Source: Thermoflexus hugenholtzii JAD2 (GTDB taxonomy: Bacteria; Chloroflexota; Anaerolineae; Thermoflexales; Thermoflexaceae). From it: DNA of 64,000 bases. The notes beneath the pieces were generated by a model that made no database searches, was not told where the DNA came from, and saw only the letters and a program-made list of their open reading frames with translations. The stretch covers positions 341,612 to 405,611 of the forward strand of contig NZ_FYEK01000003.1 in the NCBI RefSeq assembly GCF_900187885.1, given 5' to 3'. A program made the translations under genes and the position numbers. Of the stretch, positions 56,588-64,000 are shown piece after piece (position 1 is the first letter of the stretch; the number at the start of each line of letters is the position of its first letter).

Positions 56588-58708
56588 TCAACCCCTGAAG
56601 GAGAGCACAGCCTCCGGGACCGGGCCTTCCCGGACGAGGATGACCCGGACATCCACGGCATGGACACCCTCCCCCGGGCGGCCCACAATCAGCGGATTGA
56701 GATCGATCTCCGCGATCTCGGGATGCTCCTGCATCATCCCGCCGACCTGCCGCAAGATCTCGAGCACGCGCTCCGGTCGCTCCAGGCGTCCCTCCCGGCT
56801 GCCCTGCAGCAGACGGCGGCCGATGGCTGTTTCCTCCAGCATGGCCTCTGCCTCCGCCTCGCTGAAGGGCACCAATCGGAAGGTCACGTCCTCCCGGAGC
56901 TCCGCTTCCACTCCACCGGCCCCGAACATCACCACCGGGCCGAAGAGGGGGTCCCGGTAGGCGCCGATGATGAGCTCCAGGCCCGACGGGGCCATGCGCT
57001 GGATCAGCGCATATTCCCCGGGCCGGATCAGCCGGGAGAACGCGTCGCGCACCTCGTCGGGCTTCCGGAGGTTCAGGATCACCCCGCCCGCTGCGCTTTT
57101 ATGGACCAACCCCGGGGCCACCCGCTTCAGGGCCACCGGATAACCGATGCGCTCAGCCAGCGCGATGGCCTCCTCGGGGGTCGCGGCCAGTCCGGAAGGG
57201 GGCACGGGCAAGCCCCACGCCGCCGCCAGCTTCGCTCCGGCCTGAGGATCCAGCCGATCCTTCCCCCAGGCGATCGCCTCTTGAAGCACGGCCGTTGCGC
57301 ATCCCCGATCTATGGGTTGAGCAGACGCGATGGGCGCCTGTAGACGGCGCCGGATCTCTGCCCATTCCCGCAGGACGCCCAGGGCGAACGCTGCCCGGCA
57401 CGGGGTCAAGAAATGGGGAACCCCGGCCCGGTGGAGAACCCGGGCCGCGGCGAGGGCCTCCGTGCCGCCGAAGATCACCCCCACCACCGGCCGAGGGCTC
57501 CCGGAGGCCGCGTGCCCAATGGCCTCGGCGACCTCCCGGGCGGAGGTGACCGCCTGCGGAACAAAGAGGGCCATCACCGCGTCCACCTCCGGCGCCCGCA
57601 ACAGCACCTCCAGGGCTTGCGCGTAATGGGAGGGCTGCGGACCCCCCATCAGATCCACCGGGTTCCCGGTGAAGGCCTGAGGCGGCACGACCTTCCGGAG
57701 GGCTTCCTGAGTGTCCATTGAGAGCGAAGCGAGCTGAAACCCGGAGCGGGCCAGGTGATCCGCCCCGATCGCCGCCGGCCCCCCCGCGTTGGTCAGGATC
57801 ACCGCCCGGGGTCCCGGAGGCGGGGGCTGCATCGCCAGGACGAGGGCGGCGTCCATCAGGGCTTCCAGAGAATCCACGACGATGGCCCCCACCGCGTGGG
57901 CGACCGCCCGGAAGATGCGCTCCGGCAGGGCCAGCGCCCCGGTGTGAGAGGCCACCGCGCGGGCTCCTTCCGGCGTGCGTCCCGCCCGCAGGATCACCAG
58001 GGGTTTGCGCTCGCTCACCCGACGGGCCGCTTCCAGGAAACGACGGCCACCGCAGATCCCCTCCACATACGCCGCCACCACCTGCGTAAACGGATCCGCC
58101 ATCAGGGAGAGCAGGGCGTCGGCCAGGTCGATATCCGCCTGGTTGCCCAAGCTGATCACCCGGGAGAAGCCGATCCCCACCGCGGCCCCCCAGTCCAGGA
58201 GCCCGCCGCACACGGCGCCGGAATGCGACACCAGGCCCACCGGCCCCGGCTCCGGCATCCGATGGATGAACGTAGTGTTCAGGGGGATCCGCGTGTCGAT
58301 GAGGCCGACGGCGTTCGGCCCGATGAACCGCAAGCCATAGCGGCGCGCGATGGCCCGCAGGGCCTCCTCCCGCTCCCGCCCTTCCCCCCCTCGCTCGGCA
58401 AAGCCGGAAGCCACCAGGACGGCCGCCCGGATCCCCCGACGCCCACAGGCCTCCAGGGCCGCCACGCTCTGTTCCGCAGGGACCATCAAGATCGCCAGGT
58501 CCACCGGGTCCGGGACCTCCGCCAGGGAGCGGTAAACGGGCAGGCCCAGGATCTCACCCCCCCGCGGGTTCACCGGATAGATCCGCCCGGGATATCCCGA
58601 GCGCACCAGATTATGCAGGACGCCATAGCTGAGCTTAACCGGCTGCGCGCTCGCCCCCACCAAGGCGATGCCGCGAGCGTTCCAGAAGGGCGCAAGCGGA
58701 TCGTCCAT
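56588..58708 (-). CDS. ADP-forming acyl-CoA/acetyl-CoA synthetase, fused alpha-beta subunits
   Basis: 706 residues from ATG 58708 with GAGG upstream. The CoA-binding domain starts NARGIALVGASAQPVKLSYG with YPVNPRGGEILGLPVY; a succinyl-CoA-synthetase-like part contains LVSHSGAVCGG and the phospho-histidine His255 in AVASHTGALA; and the C-terminal ATP-grasp part (about 490-700) includes GYPVALKRVAPGLVHKSAAG and GGVEAELREDVTFRLVPFSE. These enzymes make ATP from acyl-CoA plus ADP and phosphate, or activate acids, and are typical of archaea and some anaerobic or thermophilic bacteria. Acetyl-CoA specificity is not certain. It is convergent with lexA. Confidence 0.88.
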   Translation of the reverse strand: MDDPLAPFWNARGIALVGASAQPVKLSYGVLHNLVRSGYPGRIYPVNPRGGEILGLPVYRSLAEVPDPVDLAILMVPAEQSVAALEACGRRGIRAAVLVASGFAERGGEGREREEALRAIARRYGLRFIGPNAVGLIDTRIPLNTTFIHRMPEPGPVGLVSHSGAVCGGLLDWGAAVGIGFSRVISLGNQADIDLADALLSLMADPFTQVVAAYVEGICGGRRFLEAARRVSERKPLVILRAGRTPEGARAVASHTGALALPERIFRAVAHAVGAIVVDSLEALMDAALVLAMQPPPPGPRAVILTNAGGPAAIGADHLARSGFQLASLSMDTQEALRKVVPPQAFTGNPVDLMGGPQPSHYAQALEVLLRAPEVDAVMALFVPQAVTSAREVAEAIGHAASGSPRPVVGVIFGGTEALAAARVLHRAGVPHFLTPCRAAFALGVLREWAEIRRRLQAPIASAQPIDRGCATAVLQEAIAWGKDRLDPQAGAKLAAAWGLPVPPSGLAATPEEAIALAERIGYPVALKRVAPGLVHKSAAGGVILNLRKPDEVRDAFSRLIRPGEYALIQRMAPSGLELIIGAYRDPLFGPVVMFGAGGVEAELREDVTFRLVPFSEAEAEAMLEETAIGRRLLQGSREGRLERPERVLEILRQVGGMMQEHPEIAEIDLNPLIVGRPGEGVHAVDVRVILVREGPVPEAVLSFRG

Positions 58709-58841
58709 AAGCGCCTCGTTGCGAGGAGATCTCCGCCGCAAATCTTAACGAATGTTTGGAAGGATGCATAATTCGAGAGCGCATTTTTCGCTACAACTGA
58801 TCAGCAAAAACGGACGCGCCCGATACGGCGTTCATGCGGAT

Positions 58842-58870
58842 TTGACGCGCTCCTAGCAAGACATTAGGAT
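58842..58870 (+). promoter_or_regulatory. Promoter of bioY
   Basis: TTGACG (58842-58847) and TAGGAT (58865-58870) with a 17-base spacer, 36 bases before the bioY start. No obvious BirA or BioR palindrome overlaps it. Confidence 0.65.
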
Positions 58871-58905
58871 AGGGGTCTCAGAGCACGTTGTGGAGGGAAG
58901 TCTTC

Positions 58906-59505
58906 ATGGTGCTCAGCGATCTTCTGATCCCGGCGGCGCTGCGCCGGACCCAGGCGCAGCAGCGATTGGCGGATGCGGTTCTGATCCTGGGCGGCAGCTT
59001 GCTCACCGCGCTGATGGCTCGTGTGGAGATCCCCCTGCCCTTCACGCCGGTGCCCATCACCGGCCAGACCTTCGCAGTGCTGCTGGTGGGGGCCGCCCTG
59101 GGGAGCCGGCGGGGAGCCCTCAGCATGGCGGTCTATCTCCTCGAGGGAGCCCTTGGCCTGCCGGTGTTCGCCGGAGGAGCGGCCGGGCTGGCGCGGCTGC
59201 GGGGGCCGACGGGGGGCTACCTCATCGGGTTCATCGCCGCCGCGTTCGTCACCGGCTGGCTGGCAGAGCGCGGATGGGATCGACGGCCGGTGACGACCGC
59301 CCTGGCGATGCTGGCGGGCAACGCCGTCATCTATCTCTTCGGTCTGCCGTGGCTGGCCTGGTTCGTCGGGGGCTTCCTGGGCCCAAAGGGCGCGCTGGCC
59401 CTGGGGCTCCTTCCCTTCGTGCCCGGTGACTTGATCAAGCTCCTCATGGCAACGATCGCCTTCCCCTCGGCCTGGCTCCTCGCCCGACGGGTCCGCGCCT
59501 CGTAA
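58906..59505 (+). CDS. bioY: Biotin transporter substrate-specificity component BioY
   Basis: 199 residues, ATG after GGAGGG. BioY hallmarks are MARVEIPLPFTPVPITGQTF near the first membrane helix, LLVGAALGSRRGALSMAVYL, LEGALGLPVFAGGAAGLARL and GPTGGYLIGFIAAAFVTGWL; about six membrane helices. It binds biotin as an ECF-type S-component. The ATPase (BioM/EcfA) and T-component genes are not adjacent, so it either shares a general ECF module or works alone. It is monocistronic with a strong terminator. Confidence 0.93.
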   Translation: MVLSDLLIPAALRRTQAQQRLADAVLILGGSLLTALMARVEIPLPFTPVPITGQTFAVLLVGAALGSRRGALSMAVYLLEGALGLPVFAGGAAGLARLRGPTGGYLIGFIAAAFVTGWLAERGWDRRPVTTALAMLAGNAVIYLFGLPWLAWFVGGFLGPKGALALGLLPFVPGDLIKLLMATIAFPSAWLLARRVRAS

Positions 59506-59526
59506 CGGACACAGGCTTCCCGGAAA

Positions 59527-59564
59527 GCGGTGGGGGTGAAGCCTTCCCCTTATGCCCCCACCGC
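59527..59564 (+). terminator. Terminator stem-loop after bioY
   Basis: GCGGTGGGGG (59527-59536) and CCCCCACCGC (59555-59564) around an 18-base loop, 22 bases after the bioY stop. Confidence 0.7.
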
Positions 59565-59655
59565 GCCTTCCTCACCGATCCGACGAAGTTGAGCCTTCCC
59601 ACGCTCCGGGGGACAATTCCCTCTCAGGAACCCGAAGCAGGGCCGGACGAAGGCG

Positions 59656-60798
59656 ATGGAGCGCGAAGGAAAGCCATCCGGGATCTCCGAAGTGGAACGC
59701 GCCATCGCGGAGGCGCTGCTCCGCTGGTATGAAACCCATCGTCGCGACCTGCCCTGGCGGCGACGGCGGGACCCCTATGCCATCTGGATCGCGGAGGTGA
59801 TGCTCCAGCAGACCCGGGTGGAGACGGTCATCCCCTATTACGAGCGGTTCCTGGCCCGTTTCCCCACGCTGCAGGATCTGGCCGCCGCGCCCCTGGAGGA
59901 GGTGCTCAAGGCCTGGGAGGGATTGGGCTACTACGCCCGGGCCCGCCACCTGCACGAAGCGGCCCGCCGCCTGATGGAAGAACGCGGCGGGGAGTTCCCC
60001 CGCACCCTGGCGGAGTGGCGGCGCCTGCCGGGGGTCGGCCCGTATATGGCCGCCGCGATCCTGAGCATCGCCTTCGGCCAGGACATCGTGGCCCTGGACG
60101 GCAACGCCATCCGCGTGCTCGCCCGCCTGTTCGCCTTCGATCAGGATCCCCGACGCCCGGCGGGCCGGCGGCAGCTCCAGCAGCGGGCGGAACGTCTGCT
60201 CCCGTCCGGGCAGGCCGGCGCCTTCAACCAGGCCCTGATGGATCTGGGCGCCACCCTCTGCACCCCTAAATCCCCGCGCTGCCCGGAGTGCCCCCTCCGC
60301 GCCTTCTGCGCCGCCTACGCCCAGGGGAATCCGGAAGCCTTCCCGGTCCGGGCTCCCCGACGGATGCTCCCCCATTACGACGTGACGGCAGGGGTGATCG
60401 AGGCGGACGGCCGGGTGCTGATCGCCCAGCGGCCCCTGCAAGGCATGCTGGGGGGATTGTGGGAGTTCCCCGGAGGCAAGGTGGAGCCCGGCGAGAGCCT
60501 GGAGGAATGTTTACAGCGGGAGCTCCGGGAGGAGCTGGGGATCGAGGTCGAGGTGGGGGAGCCCCTGCTGACCCTCCGTCATACCTACACCCACATGCGC
60601 ATCACCCTCCATGTCTTCCGATGCCGCATCCGCTCCGGCACCCCGCAACCCATCGGCTGCGCCGACGTCCGCTGGGTTCCCATCGCCGAGCTGGACCGCT
60701 ACGCCTTCCCCCGCACAGATCAGCGGATTGTGGAATGGCTACGGCAGGAAGGATCCTCTTCGCTCACCCGTCAGACCACGGGTCGATCGCGAACTTGA
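59656..60798 (+). CDS. mutY: A/G-specific adenine glycosylase MutY fused to a Nudix domain
   Basis: 380 residues. Glycosylase part: catalytic Glu47 in IAEVMLQQTRVE, helix-hairpin-helix LPGVGPYMAAAIL, catalytic Asp148 in VALDGNAIRV, and [4Fe-4S] cysteines 202, 209, 212 and 218. The C-terminal part (about 240-370) has a complete Nudix box, GGKVEPGESLEECLQRELRE followed by ELG. MutY removes adenine opposite 8-oxoguanine; in most MutY proteins the C-terminal MutT-like domain only recognises 8-oxoG and has lost the Nudix residues, so an intact box hints at real hydrolase activity. The 3' end overlaps the convergent dehydrogenase gene by 35 bases. Confidence 0.92.
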   Translation: MEREGKPSGISEVERAIAEALLRWYETHRRDLPWRRRRDPYAIWIAEVMLQQTRVETVIPYYERFLARFPTLQDLAAAPLEEVLKAWEGLGYYARARHLHEAARRLMEERGGEFPRTLAEWRRLPGVGPYMAAAILSIAFGQDIVALDGNAIRVLARLFAFDQDPRRPAGRRQLQQRAERLLPSGQAGAFNQALMDLGATLCTPKSPRCPECPLRAFCAAYAQGNPEAFPVRAPRRMLPHYDVTAGVIEADGRVLIAQRPLQGMLGGLWEFPGGKVEPGESLEECLQRELREELGIEVEVGEPLLTLRHTYTHMRITLHVFRCRIRSGTPQPIGCADVRWVPIAELDRYAFPRTDQRIVEWLRQEGSSSLTRQTTGRSRT

Positions 60799-61804
60799 AC
60801 CCCTGGCGGCGCTCCATCCGCTCGAAGGCCTCCGGCAGGCGCGTGAGTGGAAGCTCTCCGCTGATCAGGAGATCCACCGGGACCCGCCCCGCGCGCAGCA
60901 GGCTCAGGGCAGCGCGGACGAATCGAGGATGATGGTGGAAAACCCCGCGCAGGGTGAGCTCCTGATAATGCAGGCGGGCGGTGTCGAAAGAGGCCCGTGT
61001 GCCGACCGGGCAGCCGCCGAACAGGATCACGCGCCCGCCCGGCCGCGCCAGCTCCGCGGCCGCCTCCCAGGCCTCCACCCGCCCGACCGCTTCAATGACC
61101 ACATCGGGCCGCTCTCCGAAGGCCTCCTCCAGCTTCGCCGCGAGGGCATCCCGGGGATCCAGGAGGAGATCCACGCCGATGGATCGGGCGGCCTCCCGGC
61201 GCTCGGGATGGGGATCGGCCAGGGCCACCCGGGCGCCCCGGAGCTGGGCCAGATGGGCCAGCATCAAGCCCATGGCGCCGCCCCCCAGCACCAGCGCCGT
61301 CTCCCCGGGCCGGATCTCCGCGACCTCAACTCCCCGGAGGGCGCAGGCCAGGGGCTCCACCAGGGCCGCGGCGGCTGCCGGGAGGGAGTCCGGGATTGGA
61401 TACAGGTTCACCCGGACGATAGGCGCGGGGATGCGCGCATACTGGGCGAAGGCTCCGAAGAAAAACGTGAGGTGGGGGCAGAGGCTGAACTCGCCCCGCT
61501 GGCACATCCGGCACGATCCGCAGGGGGCGGAGTTGGCCGCCACCACCCGCATCCCGGGCCGGAAATCCGTCACCCCCTCCCCGACCGCGACCACCTCCCC
61601 GGCCACTTCATGGCCGAAGGGAGAGGGCAACGGGCCCAGGGCCGGATGCCGGCCCCGTCGGAAGATCTTCGCATCGGTCCCGCAGGTCAGCGCCCGCTCC
61701 ACCCGGATCACCACCTCGCCCGGCCCGGGCTCCGGCACCGGCACCTCCTCCAGCCGCAGATCCCCCGGCCCATGCAACCGGGCCGCCAGCATCCGTTCCG
61801 CCAT
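60764..61804 (-). CDS. Zinc-type medium-chain dehydrogenase (sorbitol/threonine dehydrogenase-like)
   Basis: 346 residues from ATG 61804 after GGGAGGGGG; earlier in-frame codons run into repeats and are rejected. ALTCGTDAKIF (catalytic Cys), FGHEVAGEVVAVGEGV (His, Glu), structural zinc cysteines in APCGSCRMCQRGEFSLCPHL, VEPLACALRG and the NAD site VLGGGAMGLMLAHLAQLRG. It oxidises a polyol or sugar alcohol with NAD(P). It is unlike the two dehydrogenases of the inositol operon in insert pattern. It overlaps mutY at the 3' ends and is isolated, so its substrate cannot be inferred. Confidence 0.85.
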   Translation of the reverse strand: MAERMLAARLHGPGDLRLEEVPVPEPGPGEVVIRVERALTCGTDAKIFRRGRHPALGPLPSPFGHEVAGEVVAVGEGVTDFRPGMRVVAANSAPCGSCRMCQRGEFSLCPHLTFFFGAFAQYARIPAPIVRVNLYPIPDSLPAAAAALVEPLACALRGVEVAEIRPGETALVLGGGAMGLMLAHLAQLRGARVALADPHPERREAARSIGVDLLLDPRDALAAKLEEAFGERPDVVIEAVGRVEAWEAAAELARPGGRVILFGGCPVGTRASFDTARLHYQELTLRGVFHHHPRFVRAALSLLRAGRVPVDLLISGELPLTRLPEAFERMERRQGFKFAIDPWSDG

Positions 61805-61820
61805 GGCCCCCTCCCGATAA

Positions 61821-62030
61821 GGTTCAGGGCTGAAGCCCCTCCTGCAAGGGGATCCATATTTGGTAGGAGCGGCTTCCGCCGCGACCTTTGCACCATCGAA
61901 GACACCGGGTTCAGGGTTGAAGCCCCTCCTACTCAAAAAGCGACGGGCAATGTCCTGGAGGGCAGTGGTTCGGGGCTAAAGCCCCTCCTACAGAAAGACC
62001 AATGCGGTAGGCGCGGCTTCAGCCGCGACC
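61821..62030. repeat. Cluster of GTAGGAG paired-hairpin repeats
   Basis: One complete 70-base unit at 61863-61932 starts GTAGGAGCGGCTTCCGCCGC and ends GGTTGAAGCCCCTCCTAC, joined by GACCTTTGCACCATCGAAG. It is flanked by a right half-unit at 61821-61845 (GGTTCAGGGCTGAAGCCCCT), another at 61967-61991 and a left half-unit at 62007-62030 (GTAGGCGCGGCTTCAGCCGC). The two hairpins with defined ends resemble REP/BIME elements. They fill the gap between the dehydrogenase and topoisomerase genes. Confidence 0.85.
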
Positions 62031-62059
62031 CTTCGCTGCGGCGACAGGGCACCGGCGGC

Positions 62060-64000
62060 TCAGCGACGGCTCCGGGCGCGCCGCTCCTTCTGGCCTGCCG
62101 GCTTCTCGGAGACGGCCGGAGCGATCAGGCGGGCCAGCGTCTCGTTGCTCTTCAAAGAAAGGGCCGGCGTCCCCGGCCGCGCCCGACCGGAGCGCGGGAG
62201 CTCCTTCACTTTCACGGCCTTCACCGTGCCCCGGCTGCCCACCGCCCACAGGGTCTCCGATTCCTCCACCGCGGCCACCGCCACCAGGGGGCCGGTCTTC
62301 GCGGAAACCGTTGCGGTCTGGACCCCCACGCCGTAGCGGCCCTGGCGGGGATATTCCTTCGCTGCTGTCCGCTTGAGGAATCCCTGCGCCATCCCCACCA
62401 CGACATCCCCCTTCGGCTTCACTAAGGTCGCCCCGATCACGCGGTCGTCCTCCCCCAGCTTGATGCCCAGCACCCCGGCGGCGCTCAGACCCATCACCCG
62501 GACCTCCTCTTCGGCGAAGCGGATGGCCTGTCCGGCGGCGGTGGCCAGGAGAACCTCTCCCTCCCCCCACGTGGTGAAGGCCGCGACCAAGGCGTCGTCC
62601 TCCGCCACCCCCATCGCCGGGAAGGCGCCCGGCCGGTTCAGGTCCGCCCAGGCGATCCGCTTGCACAGCGCGTTCCGAGTGACCAAGAACACGTAAGGCC
62701 CGGCTCCGTTCCCGTTGATCCGGCCAGGCATCGGCAGGGCCGCCACGATCTTCTCGCCCTCCGGCAAGGGGACCAGATCCCGAACCGGGGCCCCCTCTTC
62801 GCCCTCCGGGATGCGATGGACGGCCACCCCGGCTGCGGTGCCGCGCTCGGTGAACAAAACGACCGCCCCTCGCGTGCTCCCCCGGGCCAGGGCCACCGGC
62901 GGATCCCCGCTCGGCCAGGCGGGGCCGCCCCGAACCGGCGCGCGGAGGATGCGGCCCCCGGCGGTGATGGTCACCCAGACCGCCTGATCGGGCAGCAGAT
63001 CCTCCACCGTGAGGGCCCCCCGCGGCCGATCCGCGATCCAGGTCCGCCGGGCGTCGCCATACTTCGCCTTCAGCTCCTGCAGCTCCGCGCGGATCACCCC
63101 CAGGATCTTCTTCGGGTGCGCGAGCAGATCCTCCAGCTCCCGGATCCGCCGCTGCTTCTCCTTGTATTCCGCCTCGATCTTCTCCCGCTCCAGCCGGGCC
63201 AGCCGCCGGAGGGGCATCTCCAGGATGGCCAGGGCCTGGACCTCGGTGAGCCGGTAGCGCCGCATCAGGCCGGCCTTCGCCTCCTCCGCATCCTTTGAGC
63301 GCCGGATGAGGGCGATCACCTCGTCCAGATGGGCCAGGGCCGTGAGCAGCCCCTCCAGGATGTGGGCCCGCTCCTGGGCCCGCGCCAGCTCATACTCGCT
63401 GCGCCGGCGCACCACCTGCTGGCGGTGCTCGAGGAACAGCTGCAGCATCCGCTTAAGAGGCAACAGCCGGGGCTCCCCGTCTACCAGGGCCAGCATCTGG
63501 ACCCCGAAGGTGGTCTGCATCGGGGTATGTTTGTAGAGCGCCGCCAGGACCTGGCGGGGGTCCGCGGTGCGGGCCACCTCGATCACCAGCCGCATCCCCC
63601 GGCGGTCCGACTCATCCCGCAAATCGGTGATCCCCTCGATGCGCCCCTCGCGGACCAGCTCGGCGATCCGCTCGATGAGGGCCGCCTTGTTCACCTGATA
63701 GGGCAACTCCGTCACCACGATGCGGACCTTCCCCCGCTCCGCCTCCTCGATGTGCGCCCGCGCCTGGAGGATGAACTGCCCCTTCCCCACTGCGTAGGCC
63801 GCCCGAAGGACGTCCGTCTCCCCATCGTCCGCATACCGGAACACCACGCCGCCGGTGGGGAAGTCGGGGCCCTTGATGAAGTTCATCAGGTCATCGACGG
63901 TGATGCGATCCAGGCGGCCCCAGTTGTCGATCAGGTAGCACAGGGCGTCGCAGACTTCCTGGAGGTTGTGGGGGGGGATGTTGGTGGCCATCCCCACGGC
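62060..64000 (-). CDS. gyrA: DNA gyrase/topoisomerase IV subunit A, C-terminal part (cut by window edge)
   Basis: 646 codons up to the window edge; the first residues AVGMATNIPPHNLQEVCDAL correspond to about residue 170 of E. coli GyrA, after the catalytic Tyr, which lies outside. The tower (GVVFRYADD...LPYQVNKAALIERIAELV), the exit-gate coiled coil (EMPLRRLARLEREKIEAEYK) and a beta-pinwheel C-terminal domain follow. The GyrA-box (consensus QRRGGKG), needed for wrapping in true gyrase, is not seen in the first blade; a degenerate relative, YPRQGRYGVGV, occurs late. The protein ends in a basic RRARSRR tail. It could be GyrA with a permuted or weak box, or ParC. Confidence 0.85.
   Translation of the reverse strand, partial: AVGMATNIPPHNLQEVCDALCYLIDNWGRLDRITVDDLMNFIKGPDFPTGGVVFRYADDGETDVLRAAYAVGKGQFILQARAHIEEAERGKVRIVVTELPYQVNKAALIERIAELVREGRIEGITDLRDESDRRGMRLVIEVARTADPRQVLAALYKHTPMQTTFGVQMLALVDGEPRLLPLKRMLQLFLEHRQQVVRRRSEYELARAQERAHILEGLLTALAHLDEVIALIRRSKDAEEAKAGLMRRYRLTEVQALAILEMPLRRLARLEREKIEAEYKEKQRRIRELEDLLAHPKKILGVIRAELQELKAKYGDARRTWIADRPRGALTVEDLLPDQAVWVTITAGGRILRAPVRGGPAWPSGDPPVALARGSTRGAVVLFTERGTAAGVAVHRIPEGEEGAPVRDLVPLPEGEKIVAALPMPGRINGNGAGPYVFLVTRNALCKRIAWADLNRPGAFPAMGVAEDDALVAAFTTWGEGEVLLATAAGQAIRFAEEEVRVMGLSAAGVLGIKLGEDDRVIGATLVKPKGDVVVGMAQGFLKRTAAKEYPRQGRYGVGVQTATVSAKTGPLVAVAAVEESETLWAVGSRGTVKAVKVKELPRSGRARPGTPALSLKSNETLARLIAPAVSEKPAGQKERRARSRR

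Noticed and set aside
1..64000. tRNA, rRNA or prophage genes
   Set aside because: Reading the intergenic stretches on both strands showed no TPsiC-arm-like sequence with cloverleaf context, no rRNA blocks and no integrase, capsid or terminase proteins.

Overview
The window is GC-rich, gene-dense bacterial chromosome, truncated at both edges: mutS at the left, a gyrA/parC-type topoisomerase gene at the right. Very large multi-GAF sensor proteins, a Gram-positive-type SOS box in front of lexA, copper nitrite reductase, type II NADH dehydrogenase and Thermotoga-like sugar-acid enzymes together suggest a thermophilic Chloroflexota bacterium, possibly Thermoflexus-like. That placement is inference from gene content; no rRNA or other marker is present. 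No CRISPR array, tRNA, rRNA, transposase or prophage was seen.

Layout. 1-6890: mutS start, divergent 1562-aa GAF/PAS histidine kinase, winged-helix regulator and glycosyltransferase. 6937-8541: FAD-linked oxidase of the alkyl-DHAP-synthase family. 8633-24113: a LacI-controlled catabolic operon, the highlight of the window. 24124-28183: remnants of a HEPN/MNT pair, then a minus-strand operon of two acyl-CoA dehydrogenases and an acetoacetate-decarboxylase-like protein. 28314-30289: small genes (DUF2726, beta-hydroxyacid dehydrogenase, DUF488). 30322-35254: NDH-2 divergent from a membrane protein, lipoprotein NirK, Crp/Fnr regulator and DUF1858 protein, which looks like a nitrogen-oxide respiration module. 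35327-37218: cinA-scpA. 37188-52608, minus strand: aldehyde dehydrogenase with a polyamine-type binding protein, a second CinA-like protein, a response regulator, aspS, and a signalling operon (two receiver proteins, a 1514-aa GAF sensor with no output domain, a DUF574 methyltransferase and a hybrid kinase). 52832-55149: argJ and an M20 deacylase. 55150-55737: repeats and palindromes ahead of lexA. 56588-64000: ADP-forming acyl-CoA synthetase, bioY, mutY-nudix, an MDR dehydrogenase, a repeat cluster and the topoisomerase A subunit.

The catabolic operon encodes a CUT2 ABC importer and enzymes that resemble the Thermotoga maritima inositol route: IolM (scyllo-inosose 3-dehydrogenase), IolN (creatininase-fold ring hydrolase), IolO (5-keto-L-gluconate epimerase) and UxaE (tagaturonate/fructuronate epimerase). 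An SDR of the fructuronate reductase (UxuB/YjmF) type follows. Instead of mannonate dehydratase the operon carries a 2-hydroxyacid dehydrogenase, an FGGY sugar-acid kinase and a 6-phosphogluconate dehydrogenase. This suggests, as a hypothesis, that inositol carbon leaves as ribulose 5-phosphate through a phosphorylated hexonate rather than through KDG. Recurrent small-scale features are GTAGGAGCGGCTT-type paired-hairpin repeats, strong hairpins directly after two binding-protein genes, and sigma70 promoters with exact 17-bp spacers in front of several operons.
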